Shown: positions 11,071 to 22,862 of the stretch, piece by piece | How the letters are laid out: the number at the start of each line of letters is the position of its first letter | Numbering within the stretch: position 1 is the first letter of the stretch | DNA from: Euptelea pleiosperma | Taxonomy: Eukaryota > Streptophyta > Magnoliopsida > Ranunculales > Eupteleaceae | Length of the DNA stretch: 64,000 nucleotides | Direction of reading: 5' to 3' | Assembly (NCBI GenBank): GCA_035048495.1 | Contig: CM068552.1 | Span: 21,082,154 to 21,146,153, forward strand | The notes under the pieces: generated by a model | Seen by the model: only the letters and a program-made list of their open reading frames with translations | What the model was told of the DNA's origin: nothing | The model's database searches: none | Program-made: the position numbers and the translations under genes

Positions 11071-12514
11071 TGAAACAAGGTTTTTCTGGTAGTTTGACGA
11101 AAACGCTTGGCTCAACACATTTTTAATGATCTGGTTTACTTAAAAATCTGCAAAAATGCAGACTTGTACAGTGGCATGTCGGATGTTGAATCAGCACTCG
11201 AGTTAGAGAAATAACATTAAAAAAAGCAAGCATGGAAATGGAGAGATGAGAATGGTGGAAAATAATTTTTAAAACATTTTTTTATAGGAGGGAAATTACC
11301 TACAACATTAATAAAAGAAAATAAATATATAATAACAAAAAATAAAATGCCAAAGTAAACTTCATTTATTAAAAAAAAAAATTATAACTTACAATGCTTG
11401 AATTAAAAATGCTTAAATAAATAAAGCAAATAAAAATTAACTAGAAAGTAATAAAAGAAGAGATTAAAATAAGAGAGATAGAGAAAGAGAAGAGGAGAGG
11501 AAACCATTGTTCTTGGACCTGTATTGAGAAGAAGAAGATGGAGTCGTTCGATGGAGAAGGGAAGGCAGAGACGCCAATTCTTTTTTTTTATTTCTATTTT
11601 ACCTTTTTTTTCTCTTGTGCCAAGAGAGAAAGTAAGAAAGAGATGGGAATTAGAGGGGGATCTCAGGAGAATGAGCCATGAGTGGTCTTTTATAGGGAGA
11701 GAGTGTCATTTGTGGATTAATGCCCATCCATCTTTTTTAGAAATATTTTTATTCCAAAAATAATCTTTGTAATTTTAAAATCACCTTATATTGCTTTTTG
11801 AAAAATTTTTGTAGATACAAAATTCCTTTTTTGTAAGAAATTTCTTTTTCTTCAAAGTTTTGGACTTTTCTTGTAAAGGAAATATTTTTAACATGTTTCA
11901 AGCTTGTGAATTTTTAAAACCACATGTCAACTCTCTTATGTAAAAGCAAACATTCTTTTTATGAAAGAAAATTTCTTTTAAAAATCAAAACCAATTATAT
12001 CTTTCTAAAATCTTTTTAAATCTGAAAGAAAATCTTTATGTTTTGAAAAATCAACATTTCTAATGCATTTGTGATCTAAACCATCCATTTTGGTGGGCCC
12101 TCGATGGATACACCACCCATGTATACTAAAATAACATTTTCTCGGATAATCGTTTATCTTGTAGATTGTGTAGCGATCGCATGGTGAATGGGTGTGATGA
12201 TGAAAATTTAGTGGTTGATCGGATGGATGAACGAGTGGATGATCGGATGGTGAAGATATTGGTGAGAGATGGGTGGTGATGATTGGCCAAAAATTCTAGA
12301 TGGAGGAAATGGAGAGTAATGATCGGCCAAAGTATGGGATAATACAAGCCATAGGATAGAATGATGGTGAGAGGAGAGAGAAAATAATAATTAGGAAAAA
12401 AATACAAACATAGGGTCTTCAACCCTGGTCTTTGACTTGGTCTTCTACAAGCTTTTCCAACTAAGCAAGCATTTGTCTTGTGTTAGTTGATTAAGCTTTA
12501 ATCTCCTTAGTCTC
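11071..12514 (-). repeat. family X LTR, 3' part, split by a SIRE-like insertion
   Basis: On the minus strand this is the downstream part of a family X LTR ending TTTCA at 11071. The upstream part resumes at 30217 and reaches the conserved LTR start TGATATTCGC at 30618. The break at 12514/12515 coincides with the left end of the copia element, and GTCTC (12510-12514) against GTTTC (30212-30216) looks like its target duplication with one mismatch. It carries the tRNA-like module (12412-12470) and a possible intron (11148-11514) whose donor has decayed to GTTTC. Confidence 0.8.
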
Positions 12515-13986
12515 TGAAATAACCAACGGTCCGTTCTCTTTAAAATTACTTATACCTAAACAGTTTTACTAGTCTATGGTAGTTGTTTGATAAAAGAATT
12601 ATCATAACCGATTCAAATCGAATATACCTCCGTGGTATATATTTTTTCCATCGTTTGATCTAATCAATATAAATAGCGGAATACAAACAAACAATTACAC
12701 AAAACAATAGATTTTTAAGTGAAAACCTTAGCCAAGAAAAGCACGGGACCACGTCCAGACAAAAAGTATCACTAACTGAAAGTTAAAAGAAACAAAGGTT
12801 ACCTGCACAACACCGTTGCAAATACAACTTCCAGTCTTAGCCAAGGCCTACTGTTGATGCATCCACATCCTCTGAATCAACGCTACGAGTCCACGTACAC
12901 CCTTCCAGCCAAGAAGCCTTGTCCGCTTGTTCAGTTTGGTACACACCAAACCTACTGTCGATCAGCCACTTCGATCTTAATTCTCAACACTCCAGCCTTT
13001 GTCGAAGGTGAAGGATTCAGTACACCCTAAACCCTAGGTTGCTCAATGGTGTTGAGTTACACTGGTACGCTCGGGCTACTAGGTCAAATATCTAAATGGA
13101 AGACCTAAGCTAAGTAATTGATCAAGCTCTTGGCTTTGATCAAGAAAAGAAACGAGCTCACAAGATGTTTATGAGAACTAAAAAGCTTCTTGCTCTTCGA
13201 ATAGACACTCTAATAAATAAATATTTCTTCTCTCTATTCAATGTGTATAGACGTGTGTTTAGAGAAGGCATAGAAGGGTTATATTTATAGAATTCGTAAC
13301 CCTGAGCCTTTTAGAACATGGGAGAGTGGAAATTAGGATTTCGGATCTGAGAAAGACTCAATCTGTGTGAAGTCCAATTGATTGTACTCTGGGTCCAATC
13401 GATTGGGCCAAGTCCAATCGATTGGCCTTGTAGAGGATGGGTTTTTTCCTTCGTAAATATAATCGATTATTCATAGTCCAATCGATCGAACTTAAATAAG
13501 TTTTTGTCCCGTTACCTCCAATCGATTTAACAAAGATCCCCAATCGATTGGGCTTTGATTAAGTTCTATCTCGTAGACTCCAATCGATTTAACAGAGGTC
13601 TCCAATCGATTGGGCTTTGGTCAAAATAGTCCAATCGATTGGACTTTCTCAGAAGTCAATAACATTGACTTAGATTCGGGTCTGTCTAATGACTAGGTTT
13701 GACCATTATATTTTATTCATTTAAACATATTCATATGACCACTAAGTCACTTACCTTCCTAAGCGAGTGTACACGATCTATAACTGACAAATGGGCAGTT
13801 ACTCAAATGACTCATGTCGTCAACCGTCTGATCCTTACTGTCTCTATCTTCTAGTCTTCACGTAGTCGACGAAGTATGTGTACCACGACATCTTCACACT
13901 ACACTAGTGCTCGTAAGAATGGTTATATGAATATTTTATGTCATACGGAATCTTTGTCAAACTAAAATATGAAAATATTCCTTACA
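12515..13986 (-). repeat. 3' LTR of the SIRE-like element
   Basis: On the minus strand starts TGTAAGGAATATT (13986) and ends TTATTTCA (12515). It aligns along its whole length with the split 5' LTR (16892-17128 plus 28930-30211). It contains nine ATCGAT palindromes in about 270 bp (13373-13645). Confidence 0.85.
13373..13645. repeat. cluster of CCAATCGATTGG-type palindromes
   Basis: Nine ATCGAT cores, five of them within full CCAATCGATTGG palindromes and the rest as half-palindromes such as CCAATCGATTTA. The spacing is roughly 18-45 bp. The same cluster is kept in the other LTR at 29618-29865. Their position in the U3 part suggests a regulatory or structural role, which is inference. Confidence 0.8.
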
Positions 13987-13998
13987 ATCTCCCCATTT
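13987..13998 (-). other. polypurine tract of the SIRE-like element
   Basis: On the minus strand AAATGGGGAGAT directly precedes the 3' LTR start TGTAAGG. This is the primer site for plus-strand DNA synthesis. Further purine tracts of similar type on the minus strand lie near 14280-14292 and 14331-14340. Confidence 0.75.
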
Positions 13999-16087
13999 GA
14001 CAATTCCGTGATAAAAAAATATTTAATTATATAGAATGTAAACAAAAATTAATTATAATCCCACATTCTTACATGATTCACTCATTATCTCACAATCTCT
14101 TGGAGATAATTGAACAAATAATAGAATAGCTTTTGATCTATTCCATGCACATTCTACCAACAACACATACCATGTAATATCATCGGCAATCAATAATATA
14201 ATAAAATGCAGTGAGTTAATTACACGTCATAAGCAGAGAAATTAGAAAAATAATATAAACAATTTTTCTCCTCCTTAATTTCTCTCCCCCTATCTCATGC
14301 ATTTACTTATTTTTACCTCTATGATTTTCTCTCCCCTTTTTTGTCATAGAATGACAAAGGTATAGAAATATAAGTAGATAATAAACATGCAATGGATATC
14401 ATAATAAAAAACAGATACATAATGATAATAAGTATAAAGAGTAAAAGATAAGCATTGCATATAGTCTAAATACATGAATGGCTTACATTTCGGTGAAACT
14501 ATCTAACTAATCATAAATCTTTTTCAAATGAATTTTAAATTTTTAAATCATCTCTGAAAAGATTTATAACTCACCAAACTCAAATTAGATCAATCCGGAT
14601 TAATTCAAATAAAAAGGTCAAATCTGAAGTATGTTGAAGTACATGAAAAGTCAAGTTAAATGCAATACATAATGAGTTTCAATGTGATTGACACTAACAA
14701 ATATCAAACCTAAGATTTTAGACTTAACTACTCAGTTTAATCTTGAATAGTTCAAATACAGTCAATCTAGGCCATTTATCAAAGCCAGTCAGTCAAACTA
14801 GGTCACTTTAGTTGAATTTTCAATTTCTTTCACTTGGGTGTACAGCGATCTGACTTTCTACATCCTAGGGTACAAGATAGATGTTAGTAAAAATCTAAAT
14901 ACTCTACTCAAAATCTAGAGGTATCCTATATCCAATCATGAAATCCTTATTAGAGCTAATAGGTTCTCACTTAACTCTCTATTTTCAAGTGTATTTGCCA
15001 ATGTGATTACAAATTACTTTTGTAGCAAACATGGTTATTTTTTACTCACTTGTTTTACCAGAATTTTAATTTTCAAATTCTCATCTTTTGACACTTGGTC
15101 AGTATGGTAGCTTTTATTCTCGGTCGGCATGGTATCCTCTGCAGCATTATGTAATCAAATTTTTATATATATCAGGACCATACAGATTTTACCACATCCA
15201 CTTGAGGCAGCTCTTTTCATGGAGAACTATCACACAGGGAGGCCAACAGTTAATTATATTGTAATTTCAAAATCAACTGAAAGTAGGAACACAACTAATT
15301 TGAAGTCATGAAAAGTAAAAGTTTATTCCTGATTCCCATAGGGTATTAGATTTGTTACCTCCATCAAATCCAGTCCCAACCAGTGTCAGTCCGTATGCAT
15401 GTGAATAACAAGTTAAAACTTATGAACATCCACTAACTGAGAATTTGTAAAAAAACTAATCTTCTAAAGTTTTTAGAATTTTCTACAATTATCTAGTCTC
15501 AATTTACCTTGTGTCAGTCCTGGTTCTAGAATTTTCTAGAGTCAATGCCTATCATATTAAAAGCAATTATGCAATGCACAATTTTAAAACAAAATCCTAA
15601 CAAGACATAAAATATTTTTTTGATTTTTAAACTATTTTTGTTTTTGAATATATAAACTCAAAATAATGCAAATAAGCAAAGATCTAAAACAAATAGAAAA
15701 CTATTAAGAAAATAAAATCTTAAAACAAAACTACACACCCAACTCACAAAAGATATACAATCATAAAATAGAGAAGAGTGTAAAGAACCACATTTATTTA
15801 ATCAATGGGACAAGTACCACTAGTCTTCATTAGGAATTTACTTCAAATTGAATCTAGATTTATCAGTCCTTCCTTTCTCACCCATATGGTCTAATACCTT
15901 TTAGGTGTGTTCTTTTTCTTCGCCATTTGTTTAGTCAGTGATGGAAGATTGACATTTCTCTTTTTATTTGTCCTCTTCTTATGAGCCATTTGAGTTTGGG
16001 TGCCCTTGAATTTCATAAGGTTTGCAATCTATCTTCTAAAGGCATCCGACTTTTGATGCAAGGCTGTCATTTTATGGAGTAGATCTC
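13999..16087 (-). other. 3' non-coding region of the SIRE-like element
   Basis: Two kilobases of AT-rich sequence without pol domains. Extra GGGGGAGAGAAA-type tracts on the minus strand resemble the purine-rich region upstream of the PPT in SIRE-type elements. ORFs here are short and unrecognised. The pol genes have been deleted between this region and gag. Confidence 0.5.
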
Positions 16088-16803
16088 TTAGTTCCTATAT
16101 GATTTTCTCTTGGGAGGAACCATGGTATCTCTCCTCTTTTGAAAGCAATTCTTACTGAAGTGACATTTACCCCTATAGTAATTACAAACATGCACATGTA
16201 TAACTGGTCTGGGTCGATGTTGATCAACCCATGGTTTAGAAGGAACTTTGACTTTTACAAATTTAGTTCTTGAAGACGATGGGGTATCAACATATTCAAG
16301 TCCCCGCTTGTCTCCATATCTTTGTCCCACACTTAGAATCTCATTTAATTTCTCAGTGCTTTGAGAAATATAGGACAAGTCCTTTTTCAGTTGAACTAGA
16401 TCAAGTTCAAGTGACTTCCTCTTCTCCAGACATTCCTGATACTCAATGTCAAGAAATTTAACTTTGTCTTGAAGACTAGCTTTCTCTTCTTCATGCTGTC
16501 TAAAAATAGTTTCATATTTTTCATGCTCACTTTCAAAAGACATTTTAGCATTCGTACAAGTTTGAAACTCGCATTCCAAGAACTTGTTTCTTTCTTGAAG
16601 AGATTTCTTCTCTTCCTTAAGCTGACCAACTAGCACAGATAATTCATTATTGTCTAGTTTACAAGCAGAATTTTTAGAGTCAAGAAATTCAACTCTATTA
16701 GTCAATTTTTTATTTGCTTTGGTCAGTCTATGACTTTCATTATATAGCTCTTGATAAGCAGTATATCACTACAACTATTCACAGTGAACCCTTCTTTCGG
16801 CAT
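16088..16803 (-). pseudogene. copia gag remnant with coiled coil and decayed zinc knuckle
   Basis: The probable start is the ATG at 16801-16803 (MPKEGFTVN), after which most of the N-terminal domain has been deleted and the reading frame shifts. From about 16740 an open frame continues to 16088. It has heptad-rich coiled-coil sequence (NNELSVLVGQLKEEKKSL, EHEKYETIFRQHEEEK), a basic stretch, then VCNYYRGKCHFSKNCFQ, a CCHC zinc knuckle in which the second Cys and the Gly residues are changed. The coiled coil followed by a zinc knuckle suits SIRE/Maximus gag. A host coiled-coil gene is unlikely because PBS and LTR flank it. Confidence 0.75.
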
Positions 16804-16874
16804 CTTTATAGAGGAAATAATAAATCAATTTTGCAGGAATCTAATTTTAGGGGATTAAACATTTAATAGAATAA

Positions 16875-16889
16875 CCCATTCTAATACCA
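16875..16889 (-). other. primer binding site of the SIRE-like element (decayed)
   Basis: On the minus strand TGGTATTAGAATGGG starts two bases inside the 5' LTR. It corresponds to TGGTATCAGAGC, complementary to initiator tRNA-Met, with a few changes. Confidence 0.7.
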
Positions 16890-16891
16890 AT

Positions 16892-17128
16892 TGAAATAAT
16901 CAACGGTCCGTTCTCTTTAATCGAAAATACCTAGAAGGGGTGGTTGATTAGGTATTTAAAATTAATTACCTAAATAATTTTACTGATTTATGGTAAGGGA
17001 GAAAATCGCATGCCTTAGTTGTTTGATAAAATAATTATCACAATCGATTCAAATCGAATATACCTCCGTGGTATATTTTCTTTTCATCGTTTGATCTAAT
17101 CAATATGAATAGCAGAATACAAACAAAC
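16892..17128 (-). repeat. 5' LTR of the SIRE-like element, first part
   Basis: On the minus strand this is the 3' end of the 5' LTR (ends TTATTTCA at 16892). It matches 12515-12700 closely but has an extra segment of about 60 bp after the first 30. It is interrupted at 17129 by the chromovirus and continues at 28930. Confidence 0.85.
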
Positions 17129-20103
17129 TGTAATACCCTGAACTTTCAGCTAGGGGGTATTATGATAATTTGACCCTCATGGGATAATTTTGGCAGTTTA
17201 AACTTATTTTCATCCTTAGATATCTTATATTAAGTCATGTGTTAAGTTTGGTAGGTTTCGGACAACTTTAAAAAAATTTACTATTTTTGGGACTCACTTT
17301 TAGGGCTAATTTCCTACTAAAAATAATGAACAATAACTCACAAGAGACTTTTTCGGACACTAGATGAGATACTTGATCTAATAAGATAATAAAAATATTT
17401 TGACCCCGGGCCCTGAAAACTTTCAAAAATAACCTACTTACCTTATCTTAGGGTTGAAAATCTATTTCTCGAATTTCGAGTCATTCCGATGTCATTTTGA
17501 CACTTTTTCGGGACTTTGAATATTTTTGTGAATTTTGTGTACTTAAATTATTTCATGTGATTTATGTATGTGTGACATGTGTCAATACCTTGTTGTATGA
17601 ACTTTTAAATTTTATAATATAGATTATTTGAATTAATACATTATTGTTGTATATTATTATATAGTATTGGACCCCACATGTATTATATATATTAAATCAC
17701 CAAAAAAATTAACACATTTTAGAGAATATGATATAATTATAATTAATAAGTATTTAAATTGTTAATATAAGTAATTGTATAAATTATTGACCTATAGTTG
17801 TAGGGTGGGCCTGTAGAGCTAATTTAGAGGCCTTTTGGACTTAAGAATAACCTTAAATGAGATCCAATTTATACATATGGGTCTTGGGCCCATTTTTAAC
17901 CCATAAGTAACTTAAAATATGAACTTTTGAAGGTTGAGAAAGTCACCCCTTTGAGAGTTACGAATTTCACCTAGAATAGAAACTCTAAAGATTATTTCCT
18001 AAACCTATTTAAGAAAGCCTTAAGGCTTGGGAGCTTTCACAAACCCTAAACCATTACTCCCATATTTCTTCATCAAAAATCTCTCATCTTTCTCTCCATC
18101 TTCCTCCATTGAAGCACCTCCATTAAAGAACATTTTCAAGCCTTAGAACACTTTCATCCCACCATATAAAAGAGATCAAAACCTAGCATTCAAATACTCT
18201 CATCAACCTCTTCAACATAGTTGGAAATCAACGGCATCGAAGAACTCAAAGAAAACGTGGAGCTCCCCTTCCACCATTAATTCAAGCTTCACAATACGAA
18301 TCTACTGTCTATTTAAGAGGTAAGTAATCCCTACTGTGCGTATCTTCTTTTATATATTTTGTTTTCTCTAAGCATGTTCATTATGGGTAGGAAGTGGTTA
18401 AATTATTATTTTGAATTACTCACATGTGTTTTTATTTCTTTTTATCTAAATATTATATTGTTCTTTCCATGCAACCCCTTTCTTGTATATTATCTTTGAT
18501 TTGAAGGGAAGGATATGGGTGAAAACGTGTCGTGACCATGCACTAATGGAAACTACGGACAGTTCTCATTAGTGGATCAGTCATGAGAACACCTCTAAGT
18601 GAAAACATTTTTGACCTTAACCCCCCTCTCGTTATACTTATTTTGACATTGATTTACACTATGCTTATCATGTTCGTTGCGGGTTTATGTGAGAGGAAAT
18701 TTATTATTTTTGTCGTTAAGCAAGAAGGGCTAGAAAATCCTAGGGTGAAAGACCCCAAACAATCCTGCAGATGAGCCATAAGGCTGTTCCCAACGAGAAA
18801 ATGAGATAGAGACCCATTAGTGGTTGAGTTATTAGGATGGGATGTCATTGCATTTTGCATACCTTGTTGACTATTCGTTGTATATTGATTGTTATGTCTT
18901 GCTTATGAGATGCTCTATTCTATCATTGCTTCCTATGATTATGCTTAGTTAACTTTATATGTAGATTAAGAGTGTCATGGGGTTACCCGTTGCACTACTG
19001 AGTCCGTTGGACTTGTGGTGTTTTGTGACACCGCACAGACGAGTTGGGCTTTAACCCGACGGATGACTCTTCCTAAGAAGTATCCGACGAGGAGGAGTAT
19101 GAGGATGGTGATCATGACAAGCCTTTGGAGGCATCAGAGGAGTTCTAGTCCTTTAAACTCTTTATTGATAAAAACTAGTTATCTTTGATTTTGATTTCCA
19201 GCTTGTTCTGGCCTAGCTTTGGGAACTTGTCCCTTTTATCTTATGCATGATGCTTGATTATTTTATTCGATAAACATAATAATTTGATATTATATTTTTT
19301 ATATGATGATAGTAGATTAGTGGTTAATAATGGAAAATCGACCCTTAATGGACCTAGACCGAGTTTTGGACTCGAGAGACTAAAAGCACTAGAAATATCA
19401 TAGAACTATAATTTTTGAATTTTAATATATTTTTGGTAAGGTAACTGATAGAATTTGTGACTGTTGTAGAAGGACTTTTTTAAGGTCTGCCAGTTAACTT
19501 TCCAGCTATATAAACAGTTTTCATAGATTCTTTCTATATAGAAAGTTATAGCTAAAATACTGACTGTAGTAGAAACCAATCTATTCTGAACCTGAGCCAA
19601 ACAGACCTAGTTTTGACCCTTTATATGGAATCTTTGAGCTCTGACCTCAGTACAAGAGTTGTAGCCAACTCAGAGAGCTATACAATGGGCTTTAGAACAA
19701 TCAAATTGGATATCGGACAAAGAAATGGCAGCCATTTTACTACAGCACTGTTCGGGTGCACTATAAGGACGAGGAAAATGGGAGAAATTTTATTTTCTCC
19801 GTTTGACCTAATTTTTGGTTTGAGACTTCCTTATATATAGTGGGTTAATGTCATATAGTTTAAAAATTAAAAATAATTAAGTTAATATTTTTCTTATAAT
19901 TTATTATAGGGTTTAATTATCGAAATCTCTTTAATCACTTAATGAATTGTGGTATAGGTGGACTTATTTGAGGATGGATCTTAGTAGTTTAGAGTTACAC
20001 TTGAACCATTAGGATGCATTCATAGATCACCTCTAGGTTCGGGTATAAGGTTGACTCATGGATTTTCTGGTCAGATCTGGAAACCCAGATTTGGGGCATG
20101 ACA
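17129..20103 (+). repeat. 5' LTR of the chromovirus
   Basis: Starts TGTAATACCCTGAACTTTC and ends GGGGCATGACA, with the PBS three bases later. It includes a TATA-like CTATTTAAGAAAG near 18005 that could be the promoter. The ORF at 18583-18774 recurs in the other LTR at 27396-27587 because both are LTR copies. I find no protein feature in it. Confidence 0.9.
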
Positions 20104-20106
20104 GGG

Positions 20107-20121
20107 TGGTATCAGAGCGCC
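20107..20121 (+). other. primer binding site, initiator tRNA-Met type
   Basis: TGGTATCAGAGCGCC lies three bases inside the 5' LTR end. It is complementary to the 3' end of initiator tRNA-Met and is the normal PBS of Del/Tekay elements. Confidence 0.9.
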
Positions 20122-20252
20122 AATTATATGATTTCCTTGGGATTGACAATAATAAGGTTCACGTTTAGGACATATACTAGAGACACCTTGTACACATAAT
20201 AGAAACATCTTAACATAAGTTAATACTAAAACATAAAATACCATAATCCATA

Positions 20253-20520
20253 ATGTACAATAATATACTTAGGACTTCTTTTATCAATACATCATTTGCA
20301 GATACCTTGGGCTTGAGTCCCGAGCTTATGACTCGCCCCTTATTTGTGTATACTCATGTGGGGAGGAGGGTTGGAGTGAACAGGATCTGTAAAGATTATA
20401 GACTTCGAATTTCAGACCAAGAATTGGTCGGTGATCTGATTCTTATGGAGTTATCTGATTTCGATGTTATCCTGGGCATGGATTGACTAGCGTCGTACCA
20501 TGTCACAGTGGATTGCTTTA
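20253..20520 (+). pseudogene. chromovirus protease remnant
   Basis: The frame reads TSFINTSFADTLGLSPELM and ends with SDFDVILGMD, then TGA at about 20484-20486 and LASYHVTVDCFKKKISF. This is the C-terminal part of a retropepsin up to the conserved VILGMDWL block. The catalytic DSGA-type loop should lie just before SFI and is missing: the gag deletion ends inside the protease. The stop codon sits at the usual Trp of the motif. Confidence 0.8.
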
Positions 20521-20612
20521 AGAAGAAAATATCATTCTAGATATCAGAAGTTTCTATTTTTCACTTCTATAGTAATAGACTTCTTGATGACAGTGCGAGT
20601 TATTTTGCGCAT

Positions 20613-20795
20613 GTGCTATGCGAAGAGTTCATCACATCATCACTCGAGTCAGAGGATGTTGTTCAGGACTTCCTTGATGTGTTTCCAGAGGAACTATCGA
20701 GTTTACCACCGAAGAGTGAGGTGGAGTTTGGGATTGAGGTCTATCCAGGGACATCACCGATATCGATTGCATTGAGGGATTCTCGAGCTTGGTAG
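20613..20795 (+). pseudogene. chromovirus RT, N-terminal edge only
   Basis: The frame includes VVQDFLDVFPEELSSLPPKS and EVEFGIEVYPGTSPISIA, the well-known entry into the RT domain of Del-type elements. It breaks off after about 25 further residues. The fingers/palm core with the catalytic YxDD is absent, because RNase H follows within about 30 bases. The element therefore cannot reverse transcribe itself. Confidence 0.85.
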
Positions 20796-20819
20796 CACCA
20801 ATGACGAAGCCGATCACAT

Positions 20820-21300
20820 AGGTTCGTATGGACCGACCAGTATGAAGCATCATTTCAGGAGCTAAAGACTCGGCTTACGACAGCCCCAGTCTTGACTATA
20901 CCAAACAGTGGAGCCAACTATGTGATCTACAGTGACGCTTCGAGGAGCGGACTTGGTTGTGTGCTTATGCAGAACGGGAGAGTTGTGGCCTACGCTTCGA
21001 GGTAGTTGAAGATTCACAAGCAGAATTACCCGACGCACAACTTGGAACTTGCAGCAATTGTTTTTGCCCTAAAGATTTGGAGACATTACTTGTACGGTGT
21101 ACAATTTGAGGTATACTCGGACCATAAAAGTCTGAAGTATATTTTCACCTAGGAGGAGCTCAACTTGCGACAGAGACGATAGATGGAGTTCTTGAAGGAC
21201 TACGACTTCGCGTTGCACTATCATCCAGGCAAAGCTAACGTAGTTGTAGACGCATTGAGTAGAAAGACTCGAGAGACATTAGCAAGTATAGCCTTATAGC
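20820..21300 (+). pseudogene. chromovirus RNase H remnant
   Basis: From 20823 the frame reads FVWTDQYEASFQELKTRL, then [50 protein letters not shown] and [16 protein letters not shown]. The catalytic acids of the Asp-Glu-Asp set are visible (YSDAS, LELAA, SDHKS). Stop codons occur in place of Gln or Trp residues at about 21003, 21150 and 21180. It would degrade the RNA strand of the RNA-DNA hybrid. Confidence 0.85.
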
Positions 21301-21479
21301 AGCATAGGTGGACAGAGATCCTTGAAGAATACGACTTTCATATTTACCGAAGAGGTGATAGGGCGATTATTTTTAGTATTGTCGCTCAGCCAATCATTAT
21401 TCCAAGGATCATTGAGGATCAGACCAGCGACTCAGATATCGAGGCTACACGAATAGAGATTTACAGAGGCTCAGGACCA

Positions 21480-22560
21480 GAGGGTTTTACTATCCAGCCA
21501 GATGGCAACATCTGATTTAACGGACGATTATGCATGTCAGACGATGCCTACTTTTGGGAGGACATCATGTCAGAGGCGCACCGCTCCAGACTCACCATTC
21601 ATCCTAACACTACGAAGATGCACCAGGATTTGAGACGCCAATTTTTTTGGAGAGGGATGAAGAGAGACATCGCCTCTTTCGTTTCCAAATGTCTCGCATG
21701 CCAGCAAGTGAAGATAAAGCACCAGCGACCAGTAGGACTCTTACAACCATTACCAGTGGCGGAATGGAAATGGGAACATATCACGATGGACTTTATGACA
21801 GGATTACCGAAAACTCGTCGGGGATGTGACGCAGTATGGGTGATTGTGGACAGACTAACCAAGTCAATACACATTTTTTAGCTATGAAGGCAACCAACAA
21901 TGTGCCAACATTAGCACAACTCTATGTTGACGAGATCGTCAAACTTCATGGGATTCCTCTTTCAATAGTATCAGATCGAGACCCTCGTTTCACCTCTCGA
22001 TTATGATAGGGACTTCAGGCAGCTCTAGGGACACAGCTCCAACTCAGCACATCGTATCATCCCCAGACAGATGGACAGTTGGAGAAGACCATTCATATCT
22101 TGGAGGACATGCTCAGAGCATGCGTTTTAGATTTCGGTGGTAGTTGGAGTGAACATCTGCCGCTAGCAGAGTTTGCTTATAATAATAGTTTTCAGGCGAG
22201 CATTGGCATTGCACCATTTGAGGCCTTGTACAATAGACCTTGCAGATCGCCCTTGTGTTGGGCAAAAGTTGGAGAACGTTCTTTATCAGGACCAGAGATC
22301 ATTTAGGAAACTACAGAGAAAGTGAATATTATTAGAGATCGACTATTAGCAGCACAGAGTCGACAAAAGAGCTACGCAGACAAACATTGGAGGCCACTTG
22401 AGTTTCAAGTGGGTGACAAAGTCTTTCTGAGAGTAACTCCACGGAGAGGAGCTATACATTTTGGAAAGAAGGGAAAACTAGCACCGCGCTTCATCAGACT
22501 GTTCAAGATTATAAGGAGAGTAGGACAGGTTGCCTATCAGTTGGCACTTCCACCCTAGCT
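21480..22560 (+). pseudogene. chromovirus integrase remnant
   Basis: The N-terminal HHCC zinc finger is seen as AHRSRLTIHP ... CLACQQVK (21570-21715). The core catalytic residues are visible: Asp in TMDFMTGLP (about 21790), Asp in SDRDPRF (about 21970) and Glu in DGQLEKT (about 22080). The C-terminal part has RQKSYADKHWRPLEFQVGDK (22365-22425) and KLAPRFIRLFKI. Stops interrupt it near 21880, 22005 and 22303. Integrase inserts element DNA into the genome. Confidence 0.85.
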
Positions 22561-22816
22561 TGCAGGCCTTCACGATGTCTTCCATGTATCGATGCTTTGG
22601 AGATATGAGCCAGACCCCACGCACGTTGTCGACTGACAAGAACTACACCTACGAGAGGACACGGCATATAAGGAGCGACTTGTACGTATTTTGGATACCA
22701 AGGGCATCCGACTCGTCAGGGTACTGTGGCAGCATCATAGTCAGGAGGAGGCCGCTTGGGAGTTGGAATCCAAGATGCGCGAGAAGTACCCGGACCTAAT
22801 CCCCGAGCAGTGGTAA
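22560..22816 (+). pseudogene. integrase tail / chromodomain-like end
   Basis: After a stop at about 22557 the frame continues as LHDVFHVSMLWRYEPDPTHV. Frameshifted pieces then read IRLVRVLWQHHSQEEAAWEL and end YPDLIPEQW with TAA at 22814-22816. The VLW..H...EATWE pattern is the divergent chromodomain end of Del/Tekay integrases. It is thought to target insertion through histone marks. Confidence 0.8.
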
Positions 22817-22848
22817 GTTTTCTTTTAATTTCGAGGATGAAATTATTT

Positions 22849-22860
22849 GAAATGGGGAAC
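22849..22860 (+). other. polypurine tract of the chromovirus
   Basis: GAAATGGGGAAC lies just upstream of the 3' LTR start TGTAATAC at 22863. It is the second-strand primer site. Confidence 0.8.
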
Positions 22861-22862
22861 GT

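Noticed and set aside
16088..16705. Host coiled-coil protein gene
   Set aside because: Flanked by a primer site and LTR of a copia element and ends in a zinc-knuckle remnant; it is gag.
18583..18774. 63-codon ORF repeated at 27396-27587, seemingly a conserved small protein
   Set aside because: Both are the same place in the two LTRs of the chromovirus; similarity reflects LTR identity.
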